Positions 43,283 through 52,418 are shown, counted from the first letter of the stretch. The stretch is DNA of 64,000 bases from Ruminococcus sp. (GCA_017542125.1 JAFXXU010000058.1:310001-374000), one strand, 5' to 3'. Notes: generated from the letters alone by a model not told the origin. Program-made: numbers and translations.

Positions 43283-43480
43283 TTACTTGTAAGGGATAAG
43301 AGCCTTAACGTTCTTGATGTTGGTATCGTCAGCGTAAGCTGCACCTCTCAGGATCCTCTTGCGCTTGTGATCCTTCTGGGTGAGTCTGTGTCTCTTGTTG
43401 GTGTGCTGGAACTTTACCTTGCCGGTGCCGGTTACGGAAAAACGCTTCTTTGCACCGGAATGAGTTTTGATCTTGGGCAT
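43283..43480 (-). CDS. rpmI: 50S ribosomal protein L35
   Basis: A 65-residue basic ribosomal protein beginning PKIKTHSGAKKRF, with a typical KRHRLTQKDHKRKRILRG stretch. GGAGG precedes the ATG. It lies 18 bases after infC and 47 bases before rplT. Confidence 0.98.
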   Translation of the reverse strand: MPKIKTHSGAKKRFSVTGTGKVKFQHTNKRHRLTQKDHKRKRILRGAAYADDTNIKNVKALIPYK

Positions 43481-43498
43481 AAATATATCCTCCTTAAA

Positions 43499-44020
43499 TT
43501 ATTTGTTGGTCTTCGGAGCGACGAACATCACCAGGCTTCGCCCCTCCATTTTGGACGGCTTGTCAACAACACCGTGCTCCGCGATCGCATCCTTGAAATT
43601 CTTCAGCAGCTCTTCGCCGAACTGAGGATGAGCAACTGTTCTCTTTCTGAAACGAACCGAAACCTTCAGTTTATCTCCTCCGTCAAGGAACTTGATAGCC
43701 TGATTGACTTTAGTATTGAAATCATGAGTGTCGATGGTCGACGACATCCTGATCTCCTTGATCTCCATAGTCTTCTGGTTTTTTCTTGCTTCCTTCTCGC
43801 GCTTCTGCTGTTCAAAAAGGAATTTGCCGTAATCCATGATACGGCATACGGGCGGGGTCGCCTGCGGAGCGATCTTTACAAGATCGAGATCCTTTTCTTC
43901 AGCGATGGCAAGAGCTTCCTTTGCGGATAAGATCCCTAACTGACCACCGTCAACGTCGATGACGCGCAGCTCTTTATCGCGTATTTCTTCGTTGATCTGG
44001 TATTCCTTGCTGTTGCTTAT
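43499..44020 (-). CDS. infC: Translation initiation factor IF-3, AUA start codon
   Basis: IF-3 prevents premature subunit joining and monitors start-codon choice. The conventional ATG at 43837 would give only 112 residues and lose the N-terminal domain. In the same frame the protein extends upstream through YQINEEIRDKELRVIDVDGG, the classic IF-3 N terminus, to an ATA at 44020-44018. GGAGG lies 9 bases before it, and an in-frame TGA occurs two codons upstream, so the AUA is the only plausible start. The full product is 173 residues. infC genes of many bacteria use rare starts (AUU in E. coli) as a self-regulating device, which applies here by inference. Confidence 0.93.
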   Translation of the reverse strand: MSNSKEYQINEEIRDKELRVIDVDGGQLGILSAKEALAIAEEKDLDLVKIAPQATPPVCRIMDYGKFLFEQQKREKEARKNQKTMEIKEIRMSSTIDTHDFNTKVNQAIKFLDGGDKLKVSVRFRKRTVAHPQFGEELLKNFKDAIAEHGVVDKPSKMEGRSLVMFVAPKTNK

Positions 44021-44163
44021 AACTCAGCACCTCCAAAACTAAAATAAAAACAGGTACAGAATATGATCCGCACCCGCATAAAGACACACTTAAAAAGCAT
44101 GATCAATATTGACCTCTTTACTCATTCGCTGGAGGTGAGAACGGATCAGGTTCTTCTTTGTTC
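44021..44163 (-). promoter_or_regulatory. L20-type leader of infC-rpmI-rplT
   Basis: The untranslated leader can fold with a long-range stem: GATCCG (44147-44142) with CGGATC (44070-44065), extended by CACC (44137-44134) with GGTG (44074-44071). The segment with GCTTTTTAAGTGTGTCTTTATGCGGGTGCGG (given here across 44099-44069, written in parts) resembles the 3' half of the known L20 leader. L20 binding would repress the operon. Confidence 0.75.
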
Positions 44164-44169
44164 TGATAT

Positions 44170-44198
44170 ATTATACTACACCTCTCCCCGTTTGTCAA
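44170..44198 (-). promoter_or_regulatory. Consensus promoter of infC operon
   Basis: On the minus strand exact TTGACA (44198-44193), 17 bases, exact TATAAT (44175-44170), followed by ATATCAG. Confidence 0.9.
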
Positions 44199-44232
44199 GC
44201 ATTTTTTTGAAAAAATCCTCAGAAAAATGCAA

Positions 44233-44253
44233 GCGCCCCCGTAATGAGGGCGC
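44233..44253 (-). terminator. Terminator of the MoxR-like ATPase gene
   Basis: GCGCCC (44233-44238) and GGGCGC (44248-44253) form the stem; on the minus strand GCATTTTTC follows. Confidence 0.65.
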
Positions 44254-44261
44254 ATATGGTT

Positions 44262-45767
44262 TTAATCTCTGGCGTTGGGGTTGAGAGCGAGGTGCTCGAT
44301 CTTGGAGAAATCAACGGTATGGGTAGGTCCGCCGATGTAATCCTCGAAGCCGTACTTTCTCATAAACTTCTGGCAGTGATAGCACATCTTCATCTCATTA
44401 TAAAGGTATGACATCTCCTCGCCGTTGTCATAAACAGCCTCAACGAAGGTAAATGCGTTCTGCATCTTCTTGATAGCCTGATCGGTAACTGCGATCATCT
44501 TGTTGAGGGTAACTCCAAACTCCTGCATTACGCACTGAACAGCTCTCGGGTTATCTCTGCACTTGGTGGTCTTGTCCATATAGATACCGAGGCTGTAGAT
44601 GATCCAGTGCATGATCCTCTTATTGGAGGGCGAGATAACTCTTGCTCTGGACAGTTTCTCCAGCTTGGCCTGCTCACGCATGATGTGCTGAGAGAGTATC
44701 TCACGGTTTGAGAAGTTGGCATTCAGTCTGGCAATGGTATCCTGGAGGATGGGGTGGAGCTGTTTCAGCATCTTCTCCATTTCAAGGCTTTCCTTCATAG
44801 TCCTGGAAACGCTTTCGATGATCATACCGAAAAGCAGCCTCTTCTCGTCAGGATCAGCCATCTTAGCCGACTCTATGATATCCTCGGAAACATTGCCCTC
44901 AAGGATATCGTCTACATAATACTTATTATAGTATTCAACATACTTGCTGTAATAAGCCAGGAATCTGGTAGCTATCGGGATATCCTGGATGTACTGCTCT
45001 ACGAGAGTATTGTCGATATTGATGCCGTCCTCTTCGTAAAGGAGCATCATTTCCGAAAGGTCCTCCCAGCCTCGGGCGGTAACAAAGCTTACGATAGCAT
45101 TGTTCTCGTCCTTGCCGATATGGTAGAAGTCATCCTGTTTGCTCTCAAGGAAGCAGGTGATAGCGGTATGTATATGCTGCTTGTAGGCATATTCCTTCCA
45201 GATCAGGAAGTCAGGCTCAACATCGATCTTTTTCAGACGGTCGAGGGTAACGACGTCGAATTCGTTAACCGACTTATTGAACTCAGGCGGGTTACCTGCG
45301 GTACAAACGACCCAGCCGTGAGGGATCTGATGCTTACCGAGCATCTTATACTGTAAGAACTGAAGCATAACAGGAGCAAGTGACTCAGATACGCAGTTGA
45401 TCTCATCGAGGAACAGGATGCCTTCCTTGATACCCGTAGCCTCAATAGTATCGTAAAGCATAGCAACGATCTCACTCATGGTATATTCTGATATCTGGAA
45501 ATCGGCGCCCGTATAGTTTCTGTGAACTATCTGAGCCAGACCGAGAACAGACTGCCTGGTATGGTGAGTCATCGAATAGGCCACAAGGCTTATGCCGGTT
45601 TCCTGAGCGATCTGCTCCATAATAGCGGTCTTTCCTATACCGGGGGCACCCATAAGGAATACAGGGCGCTGCCTTTCCAGCGGGATCCTGTACTCGCCGA
45701 ATTCATCCTTCATCAGATAAGCTGTTATAGCATTTTGTATCTGCTGCTTTGCTTCTTTTATGTTCAT
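44262..45767 (-). CDS. MoxR-like AAA+ ATPase, orphan
   Basis: A 501-residue AAA+ ATPase of the MoxR/dynein-related class. Walker A is GAPGIGKT at 40-47, Walker B LFLDEIN at about 118-124, and a sensor region AGNPPEFN lies further on with an arginine-finger-like LDRLKKID. The C-terminal half (about 260-501) is helical and not recognisable to me; typical MoxR proteins are near 330 residues. MoxR ATPases usually sit beside a VWA-domain partner and act as chaperones or metal insertases, but no VWA gene is adjacent. GGAGG is 7 bases before the ATG at 45767. It is monocistronic with an exact consensus promoter. Confidence 0.8.
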   Translation of the reverse strand: MNIKEAKQQIQNAITAYLMKDEFGEYRIPLERQRPVFLMGAPGIGKTAIMEQIAQETGISLVAYSMTHHTRQSVLGLAQIVHRNYTGADFQISEYTMSEIVAMLYDTIEATGIKEGILFLDEINCVSESLAPVMLQFLQYKMLGKHQIPHGWVVCTAGNPPEFNKSVNEFDVVTLDRLKKIDVEPDFLIWKEYAYKQHIHTAITCFLESKQDDFYHIGKDENNAIVSFVTARGWEDLSEMMLLYEEDGINIDNTLVEQYIQDIPIATRFLAYYSKYVEYYNKYYVDDILEGNVSEDIIESAKMADPDEKRLLFGMIIESVSRTMKESLEMEKMLKQLHPILQDTIARLNANFSNREILSQHIMREQAKLEKLSRARVISPSNKRIMHWIIYSLGIYMDKTTKCRDNPRAVQCVMQEFGVTLNKMIAVTDQAIKKMQNAFTFVEAVYDNGEEMSYLYNEMKMCYHCQKFMRKYGFEDYIGGPTHTVDFSKIEHLALNPNARD

Positions 45768-45830
45768 TTTCAAACCTCCGCAAAAGGGATTATGCGCAAT
45801 AAGCCACTATAAATCTTATTACACACTATA

Positions 45831-45859
45831 ATTATATACTATTTACAAATTCATGTCAA
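45831..45859 (-). promoter_or_regulatory. Consensus promoter of the MoxR-like gene
   Basis: On the minus strand exact TTGACA (45859-45854), 17 bases, exact TATAAT (45836-45831). Confidence 0.9.
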
Positions 45860-45925
45860 TAGGATTTTTGAACTTTGGCTTTTATAACAAAACTGCGAAT
45901 AAAAATATGTATGATATGCAAAAAG

Positions 45926-46606
45926 TCATTTGTCGCGATCATTATTGCGGTTGGCGATGATATTATTGATGTTCTGCATCTCGGTATCCAGCTCCTGGAT
46001 AGCCCGGGCGCAGATCTTCAAACGGTACCTGAGATCCTCGGCTACCTCGTTATCCGACTTGTATTTGAGCTTGTGCTCCAGGCTCGCCCAGAAATCCATG
46101 GCAATAGTCCGTATCTGTATCTCAACCGGAATGGGCATCGAGCCGTCCGAGAGAAATATGGGAACCTCAACTATCAGGTGAAGGCTCTGATAGCCCGAAG
46201 CCTTAGGAGTTTTGATATAGTCCCTGCGGCGCAGGAGGGTGACATCGCTCTGGCTGAGCAGCATCGACTCCACCTTGTAGATATCGTCGATATAATTGCA
46301 GATGACCCTTATTCCCGCGATATCGGTGACATTCTGTTTGATATTCTCCAGCGTGACTTCAAGCTTCTTCTCCTTGACCTTCTCGATTATGCTTTTTATG
46401 GATTTGAGCCTGGACTCGATATGATGTATGGGATTATAGGAGTATTTGGTCTGGAATTCCTCGTCAAGTATCTCGAGCTTGGTGCGGATCTCCTTTATAC
46501 CGGAATTGTATATCATCATCTGATTGAGAAAATCCTGTATGCTCATCTCGAGAGTTTCGGAAAACAGTGCCTCATATTCGCTGTTAGAGTTGATCAGTTC
46601 TTTCAC
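45926..46606 (-). CDS. Small alarmone synthetase, RelQ/YjbM-like
   Basis: A 226-residue (p)ppGpp synthetase with only the RelA_SpoT synthetase domain. Motifs include DIAGIRVICNYIDDIY, IKTPKASGYQSLHL and VEIQIRTIAMDFWASLEHKL; a C-terminal helix matches the tetramer-forming helix of RelQ. It lacks the HD hydrolase, TGS and ACT domains of the long RelA at 58172-60391. The start is a GTG at 46606 with GGGGG 7 bases before it. An extended -10 promoter at 46637-46645 suggests it is made on its own. Confidence 0.92.
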   Translation of the reverse strand: MKELINSNSEYEALFSETLEMSIQDFLNQMMIYNSGIKEIRTKLEILDEEFQTKYSYNPIHHIESRLKSIKSIIEKVKEKKLEVTLENIKQNVTDIAGIRVICNYIDDIYKVESMLLSQSDVTLLRRRDYIKTPKASGYQSLHLIVEVPIFLSDGSMPIPVEIQIRTIAMDFWASLEHKLKYKSDNEVAEDLRYRLKICARAIQELDTEMQNINNIIANRNNDRDK

Positions 46607-46636
46607 ACAAGCACCCCCGATAACTTATCTTTTTTT

Positions 46637-46645
46637 ATTATACCA
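46637..46645 (-). promoter_or_regulatory. Extended -10 promoter of the relQ-like gene
   Basis: On the minus strand TGGTATAAT (46645-46637); the -35 region is poor. Confidence 0.5.
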
Positions 46646-46687
46646 CACATTCTCACAAAAAGAAAGAGGTTTTTATGTCAAATTTCA

Positions 46688-47491
46688 TCAATTATTGTCA
46701 TTTTTTATTCTTAACTGCTCTTCAAGCTCCTGTTTGGTCACATTATTTCCTGCAGAGAGTTCTGTATAGTATTTTCCCTTGTCAGCCAAACCGGCTGATG
46801 AACCGTTATCGGAATAGGCTAAAAGCGTCCAATCAGGGCAGAAAGCATCGGTATCGCTGTCCTCAGCCAGGATAAGACAGTTCCCTGCCAGGCTTTGGTA
46901 CTCATCATAAGCATCCCTGTCCACCCAGAGCATTACTCTTCCTCCCGCTGCCTGGGACAGCTTTTCGATCAGCTCACTAAGCCTTTCCGATACTGCCCTG
47001 CTGTCGGAGCAGAACAGGCGCTCAAAGAGATTCTTTCTCAGGTCTATGACCGGCACAAGCTGCCCGGTGAGGTCACCTATAAGCTCCAGGAATGCCTCTG
47101 CCTGCATACCGCCGTCAGATGTGAAGTCAAAATCGTGTATAAAACCGTAAGGCAGACCGGAACGCACCACACCCTTCCGGTTATTCTCAAACTGCCTGTC
47201 CTTGAAAGATATTCCCTTTGAAGCCCTGATATATACGAATGAGATATATGATTCGTTGAACCTATCCCAATTGATCCGACCTGAGTTTTCAGAGAGCAGC
47301 GCTCCCCTGCAGGGATATTCGGAGATGTGCGGCGCACTGTCAAACATAAGCCCCTTGCTTCTAAGCACCGAGACCGACGCAAACGCCAATCCGGCACATA
47401 TAAAAGCGGCACAGAAGGCTGCTTTGAGCCATCTGTGCCTGATGTTTCTTTTCTTTTCAGAGCGCAAGCTCCCTGATCTCATTGCTCTCAT
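46688..47491 (-). CDS. GH25 lysozyme-like protein with lost catalytic residues
   Basis: A 267-residue protein with an N-terminal membrane anchor (about 22-43) and a domain laid out like GH25 muramidases: GALLSENSGRINWDRF (compare GIDVSxxQGxIDW), FVYIRASKG (compare FIKATEG), LPYGFIHDF and LVPVIDLRKN. The first Asp is Leu65, the T/S-E-G Glu is Lys92, and the catalytic D-x-E is Asp150-Leu-Arg152. It is therefore unlikely to cut peptidoglycan but may bind wall material outside the membrane. The ATG at 47491 is taken for its AAAGGG 8 bases upstream; the gene overlaps the Rrf2 gene by 35 bases. Confidence 0.7.
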   Translation of the reverse strand: MRAMRSGSLRSEKKRNIRHRWLKAAFCAAFICAGLAFASVSVLRSKGLMFDSAPHISEYPCRGALLSENSGRINWDRFNESYISFVYIRASKGISFKDRQFENNRKGVVRSGLPYGFIHDFDFTSDGGMQAEAFLELIGDLTGQLVPVIDLRKNLFERLFCSDSRAVSERLSELIEKLSQAAGGRVMLWVDRDAYDEYQSLAGNCLILAEDSDTDAFCPDWTLLAYSDNGSSAGLADKGKYYTELSAGNNVTKQELEEQLRIKNDNN

Positions 47492-47915
47492 CTGCGGCAC
47501 CCTTTATCTTATCCTGAGATGCCAGCAGATCGGCAAAGGTATACTGCTCAAGCCTGTCCCGAACCAGATCGGAGATCTCGCCGAAAGCACGCTGATAGCA
47601 GCATATCCCCGACATTCCCCGGTTGCATATACCGTCTGGGGAAAGGCATCTCGAAAAATAGTATGTACCCTCGATAGCCTCGATGACCTGCCTGAGATTT
47701 ATGTCCTTGGGGTCTTTTTTGAGGATATAGCCCCCTTGAGTCCCCTTGAAGGACTCTACAAGATCGGCTGAAACAAGCTTTCTGAGTATTTTTAATGCAA
47801 ATCGCAGCGAAACGTAGGCTTTCTCCGAGATCGCCTTGGCGTCTGCTCTGCCGTTTTCCATGCAGAGGACGGAAACGATCCTGACAGCATAGTCTGCTTC
47901 AAGTGTAAGCTGCAT
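47457..47915 (-). CDS. Rrf2-family transcriptional regulator
   Basis: A 152-residue Rrf2 regulator with an N-terminal winged helix (about 1-80, with LEADYAVRIV and GTQGGYIL) and four cysteines in RCLSPDGICNRGMSGICCYQ (about 93-112). That spacing suggests an iron-sulfur cluster as in IscR or NsrR. No isc or suf genes adjoin, so the target is unknown. It lies between sigA and the GH25-like gene, overlapping the latter. GAGGGAATTT precedes the ATG. Confidence 0.88.
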   Translation of the reverse strand: MQLTLEADYAVRIVSVLCMENGRADAKAISEKAYVSLRFALKILRKLVSADLVESFKGTQGGYILKKDPKDINLRQVIEAIEGTYYFSRCLSPDGICNRGMSGICCYQRAFGEISDLVRDRLEQYTFADLLASQDKIKGAADESNEIRELAL

Positions 47916-47955
47916 AAATTCCCTCCGTTACTATAATAGACAGAACTGTGCTGAT

Positions 47956-49059
47956 TTATTCAAGGTAATCTCTGACCTTGTTGCTCCTGTTGGGGTGGCG
48001 AAGCTTTCTCAAAGCCTTGGCTTCGATCTGCCTGATACGCTCTCTTGTTACATTGAACTGCTGACCGACTTCTTCAAGAGTTCTGGCTCTGCCGTCTTCA
48101 AGACCGAAACGCAGCCTGAGGACTCTTTCCTCCCTGTCGGTAAGGGTGGAAAGCACCTGATCCAGCTGCTCCTTGAGCAGTACCTGTGAAGCAGCCTCTG
48201 CGGGAGCGGGAGCTTCCTCATCGGGGATGAAGTCACCGAGGTGAGAATCCTCCTCTTCACCGATAGGAGTCTCAAGCGAAACGGGGTCCTGAGCTATCCT
48301 CATTATCTCTCTTACTCTCTCAACAGACATCTCGAGCCTCTCTGCGATCTCCTCTGCAGAGGCATCGTGACCGTTCTCGTGGAGGAGCTGGCTGGAGACC
48401 TTCTTAACCTTGGTGATAGTCTCGACCATATGAACGGGTATTCTGATCGTCCTGGCCTGGTCTGCGATAGCACGGGTGATAGCCTGCCTGATCCACCAGG
48501 TAGCATAGGTCGAGAACTTAAAGCCCTTGGTATAGTCGAACTTCTCAACTGCCTTGATCAGACCCATATTACCTTCCTGGATAAGATCAAGGAAGCTCAT
48601 GCCTCTGCCCACATATCTCTTGGCAATGGAAACAACGAGCCTGAGGTTTGCCTCAGCAAGACGCTTTCTGGCGCTGGAAGCTTCCTTTTCGTTGCTGCCG
48701 GACATCTTCTCGGCAAGCTGGATCTCCTCCTCGGAGGTCAGCAGCGGAACGCGTCCGATCTCTTTAAGATAGATCTTTACAGGGTCGTCAATGGCTATGC
48801 CGTCGGTTGAGAGCCCGATATCCACATCGTCGGGAGACATCTCATCCTCGGGATTGACCAGCACCAGGGTATCGTCGGGGACGATATCGTCGATGATCTC
48901 GATGTTCAGCGCCGAGCAGTTATCATAGAAATTATCTATCTGCTCAACGTCGAAATCAAGCTTTTCCAGAGCATCGGTGATCTCCTTTGCGGTGAGCTTA
49001 CCGTTTGCCTTGCCCTGTTCCATAAGGTTTTCCATTATCTGCTTTTTGTTTTCAGACAT
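47956..49059 (-). CDS. sigA: RNA polymerase primary sigma factor
   Basis: Housekeeping sigma-70. The 367-residue protein has region 1.1, then [17 protein letters not shown] (1.2), region 2 with [19 protein letters not shown] and [11 protein letters not shown], region 3, and region 4 ending in [28 protein letters not shown]. The many near-consensus promoters in the window fit this factor. It follows dnaG by 14 bases; dgt, dnaG and sigA form the usual macromolecular-synthesis cluster. Confidence 0.98.
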   Translation of the reverse strand: MSENKKQIMENLMEQGKANGKLTAKEITDALEKLDFDVEQIDNFYDNCSALNIEIIDDIVPDDTLVLVNPEDEMSPDDVDIGLSTDGIAIDDPVKIYLKEIGRVPLLTSEEEIQLAEKMSGSNEKEASSARKRLAEANLRLVVSIAKRYVGRGMSFLDLIQEGNMGLIKAVEKFDYTKGFKFSTYATWWIRQAITRAIADQARTIRIPVHMVETITKVKKVSSQLLHENGHDASAEEIAERLEMSVERVREIMRIAQDPVSLETPIGEEEDSHLGDFIPDEEAPAPAEAASQVLLKEQLDQVLSTLTDREERVLRLRFGLEDGRARTLEEVGQQFNVTRERIRQIEAKALRKLRHPNRSNKVRDYLE

Positions 49060-49073
49060 TTGCTACCTCTCCT

Positions 49074-50840
49074 TTACTTTTTCCTTAATTTTGATATCAT
49101 ACTCAGAAGATCATCATCTGACGGGGGTTCGTCATTTTTCGCTGCCCCCTGAGGTGTATAATCAAGCAGTATCCTGATACAGTCCTCCGCAACGGCGGAG
49201 TCTATCCCCTTATCACCATTCTCGGCAATAATGGAAGCTATCCTGCTGACCTGCTCCGGTGAAAACTCGTCGCTGAACGAGGAGAAGGAATAATCCTCGC
49301 CGGCAAGTATCTTTTCGCTCATCGCAGCATAGATCCTGGCATTAAGCTCGGTCACGAACCTGTCAGCAGGCAGGCGGCTCGTTACATAGCGGCACTTGTC
49401 CGGGAAGGTGTAGATATAGTAGATAAGCTGCTGCTCGGCGGAGTTCTCTCTCGGATGCAGCGCCGCATCGGGGTTGAGCGGATCGCGCTTCACGGCCAGA
49501 TTGAGCACAGCCTCGCGCTGCTTTTTCTGTTTGACAAAGTAATCCTTGCGGAGCATCGCATTGATCTGCTCCTCGATGGCCTGTTTGGAAACACCCTGCT
49601 CCTTGGCGACCTTCGACATATAGATATCCCGCTCGATGGGGGATTTTATCCCTGCAATGATCTCACAGGCTTTTTTCATATAATCGTTCTTGCCTACCTC
49701 GGCATTCAGGTCAACACCGCCGGCTGCACTGTTGAGCTCAAAGGTTACGGAATCAGAGGCATTTTTCAGTATATGCTCAAATTTAGCCTTACCGAACTTG
49801 TTTATGAACTCATCGGGATCCTTGGCGCCCTCCATTCTTATGACCGAGACCTTCAGCCCGCACTCACGGAGTATACCGATAGCCTTGCGAGTTGCCTTCT
49901 GCCCTGCCTCATCAGAATCATAGCAGATGACAGCCTCATCGGCATAATTGGATATCAGCTTGGCCTGTTCGGGAGTCAGCGCCGTACCGCAGGAAGCAAC
50001 GGCGTTCTCAAAGCCCGCCTGATTCATCGAGATAACATCAAGATTACCCTCACAGAGAAGTATCTTCTTGTTCTTGACGGCAACATCCTTGGCAAAGTTC
50101 ATTGAGAACAGGAATTTGTTCTTATTATATACAGGCGTGTCCTTTGAATTCAGGTATTTGCGTTTATCGTCAACGCTGAGGGTACGCCCGCCGAAGCCGA
50201 CAATATTGCCTCTGAGGTCAAAAAACGGGAACATCGCCCTGTAAACGAAGAAATCATAGCAATTACGGGTGTTCTTCTGTGAACGGGAGATCAGGCTGGC
50301 TTCCTCCAGCTCGTGCTCGTCGTACCCCTCGGAGAGCATATAGTTTTTCAGGGCGTTCCAGCTTTGGGGAGCAAAGCCCATACCGTATTTCTTTATGGTA
50401 TCCACCGTAAGCCCGCGCTTTAGCAGGTATTCCCTGCAGGGCTTGCCCTCAGGAGAACGCAGCTGCTCATAGAAAAATCTGGCAGCCTTCTTGTTCATCT
50501 CATAGATACGCTTGCGCTTGTCGCCCTGACCCTTATTATAGCCGCTGTCCTCCGGAAGTGGAACGCCTCCGCGCTCGGCGAGAAGCTTCACAGCCTCCCA
50601 GTAGTCAAGGTTGTTGTAGCGCATCGTAAAGGTTATGACATCCCCGCCCGCACCGCAGCCGAAGCAATGGAAGAATTCCTTATCGGGGTGAACATAGCAG
50701 GAGGGGGTCTTTTCGTTGTGAAAGGGGCAAAGGCATACATAATCCCTGCCCGAGCGTTTCAGAGTGACATATGTACCCATAACCTCCGCTATGGGGTTGG
50801 CGGCTTTGAGCCGTTCCAGAAAATCCAGCGGAAGCGGCAC
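49074..50840 (-). CDS. dnaG: DNA primase
   Basis: Makes RNA primers for replication. The 588-residue protein has a CHC2 zinc finger (CPFHNEKTPSC and CFGCGAGGD), a Toprim domain with EGNLDVISMNQAG and YDSDEAG, and a C-terminal DnaB-interaction region. The GTG at 50840 is chosen because AGGAG is 8 bases upstream; a GTG nine bases earlier overlaps that site. A small membrane-protein gene separates it from dgt. Confidence 0.97.
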   Translation of the reverse strand: MPLPLDFLERLKAANPIAEVMGTYVTLKRSGRDYVCLCPFHNEKTPSCYVHPDKEFFHCFGCGAGGDVITFTMRYNNLDYWEAVKLLAERGGVPLPEDSGYNKGQGDKRKRIYEMNKKAARFFYEQLRSPEGKPCREYLLKRGLTVDTIKKYGMGFAPQSWNALKNYMLSEGYDEHELEEASLISRSQKNTRNCYDFFVYRAMFPFFDLRGNIVGFGGRTLSVDDKRKYLNSKDTPVYNKNKFLFSMNFAKDVAVKNKKILLCEGNLDVISMNQAGFENAVASCGTALTPEQAKLISNYADEAVICYDSDEAGQKATRKAIGILRECGLKVSVIRMEGAKDPDEFINKFGKAKFEHILKNASDSVTFELNSAAGGVDLNAEVGKNDYMKKACEIIAGIKSPIERDIYMSKVAKEQGVSKQAIEEQINAMLRKDYFVKQKKQREAVLNLAVKRDPLNPDAALHPRENSAEQQLIYYIYTFPDKCRYVTSRLPADRFVTELNARIYAAMSEKILAGEDYSFSSFSDEFSPEQVSRIASIIAENGDKGIDSAVAEDCIRILLDYTPQGAAKNDEPPSDDDLLSMISKLRKK

Positions 50841-50864
50841 GGATATCACTCCTTTGAAAAAAGA

Positions 50865-51323
50865 TCAAGACATAACAGACGGAAGATAGCTGAATGCGAA
50901 ATACCCCAGCGCAAATACCGAAAGACAGACTATAAACATTGTAAACCCGATAGCCTTTACAGCAATAGATTCAGCCTTTCCGGCAGTTCGCTCCTTAAAG
51001 GGGTCATCGGAACGAGAGAGCTTATAGAGCCTGATAACATAGTATATCCCTTTGCCTGCAAGCAATGCGACAGAAGCAGCAAGCTGTATAGGTCTCAGCA
51101 GCTTATCAGTAAAAGGTATTAGCAGAGCAAGACCGATCAGTACGGAATAAAGTACCGTCATCAGTTTTGTCAGCTTTATCAGCCTGTTCAGACTGCTTTC
51201 AGGAAGTTCGTTATTTGAAGCAAGCCTCTTGCAGCGGCCGTCAAAGACATCTGTCACCACCGTGAGCAGGACAGTTACAAGCGCTGATGTTAGAAACAGG
51301 ATATGGTATACAATCTCAGCCAA
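50865..51323 (-). CDS. Small membrane protein of unknown function
   Basis: I do not recognise the family. The 152-residue protein has about four hydrophobic helices (roughly 3-25, 52-70, 78-96 and 122-146) and a basic loop. It starts with a TTG at 51323 directly after the dgt stop codon, with AAGGTGAG as a possible ribosome binding site inside the dgt end, so translation is probably coupled. It ends 24 bases before dnaG. Confidence 0.6.
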   Translation of the reverse strand: MAEIVYHILFLTSALVTVLLTVVTDVFDGRCKRLASNNELPESSLNRLIKLTKLMTVLYSVLIGLALLIPFTDKLLRPIQLAASVALLAGKGIYYVIRLYKLSRSDDPFKERTAGKAESIAVKAIGFTMFIVCLSVFALGYFAFSYLPSVMS

Positions 51324-52337
51324 TCATCTCACCTTCCACTCGATGGGAATGAAAAGCTCGGTGAAAAGATCTATGGCATACCTGTCGGTCATTCCGGAAA
51401 TGTAGTCGCAGACGGCACGCTCCTTGCCGAAGCGCTCTGCCAGCGAGATATAGAGAGGAGGCATCTTATACACGTTCTCACAGAAATGCTCATAGAGCTT
51501 TTTGAGCATCTCCTGCGCCTTTGCTTCCTCGGATTTGCACTTGGGGTTGCGATAGACACTGTCGAACATAAAGCGGTGGAGCGCCTGATAAGCCTTGTTG
51601 ATACGCTCATCCATACCTACATCAGGCTCACCGTCGGTAAGATATATCCCCTTATTTATGATAGACCCGACAAGAGAGGTTATCCTCTCGGACTTGGAGT
51701 GCCCGAGAACATCTGTGATCTCAGAGGGGATATCCTCCTCTGTGATGATCCCGCCTCTTATCGAATCGTCGATATCGTGATTTATGTAGGCTATAACATC
51801 CGCGTAGCGGACAACATAGCCCTCCAGGGTCTCAGCCTTGGCATTGGTGTGTTTGAGGATGCCGTCCCTTACCTCATAGGTAAGATCAAGGCCGGAGCCG
51901 TTCTTTTCGATCAGCTCCACGACCCTTATCCCCTGCTCGTAATGACGGAACCCGTCGGGACAGAGGCGGTCAAGGGCTCGCTCCCCGGCATGGCCGAAAG
52001 GTGTATGCCCCAGATCGTGACCCATAGCGATAGCTTCGGTCAGATCCTCATTGAGCCTTAATGCTCTGGCGATAGTTCTTGCTATCTGGCTGACTTCAAG
52101 AGTATGGGTCAGGCGCGTTCTGTAATGGTCGCCGGAGGGGGAAAGAAAGACCTGGGTCTTATGCTTCAGCCTGCGGAAGGAATTGCAGTGGATTATCTTA
52201 TCCCGGTCACGCTGGAACTCGGTGCGGTAATCGCACTTTTCAAGCGGCACATCCCTGCCCTTTGTCTCGGAAGAACGGCAGGCATACTCGCAGAGAAGCT
52301 CTTTTTCAAACTGTTCATATCTCTCACGCGGGGTCAT
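51324..52337 (-). CDS. dgt: Deoxyguanosinetriphosphate triphosphohydrolase-like protein
   Basis: HD-domain dNTPase family that removes triphosphate from deoxynucleotides. The 337-residue protein has RTRLTHTLEVSQIAR (first His), MGHDLGHTPFGHAGE (His-Asp pair) and a later YADVIAYINHDIDD. These fit a metal-dependent dNTPase; substrate preference among dNTPs is not evident. GGAGG lies 8 bases before the ATG at 52337. A TATAAT at 52366-52371 (minus strand) may be the -10 for the dgt-dnaG-sigA cluster, with a poor -35. Confidence 0.93.
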   Translation of the reverse strand: MTPRERYEQFEKELLCEYACRSSETKGRDVPLEKCDYRTEFQRDRDKIIHCNSFRRLKHKTQVFLSPSGDHYRTRLTHTLEVSQIARTIARALRLNEDLTEAIAMGHDLGHTPFGHAGERALDRLCPDGFRHYEQGIRVVELIEKNGSGLDLTYEVRDGILKHTNAKAETLEGYVVRYADVIAYINHDIDDSIRGGIITEEDIPSEITDVLGHSKSERITSLVGSIINKGIYLTDGEPDVGMDERINKAYQALHRFMFDSVYRNPKCKSEEAKAQEMLKKLYEHFCENVYKMPPLYISLAERFGKERAVCDYISGMTDRYAIDLFTELFIPIEWKVR

Positions 52338-52418
52338 AATCCACACCTCCCGACAGCACTCTGTAATTATATACAATATGGGTATAAAAATATCCTTTAT
52401 TTTGCCGATAATTTATTT

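Noticed and set aside
43499..43837. infC as a short 112-residue gene starting at ATG 43837
   Set aside because: This would remove the IF-3 N-terminal domain, which is clearly encoded upstream in frame with a well-placed ribosome binding site.
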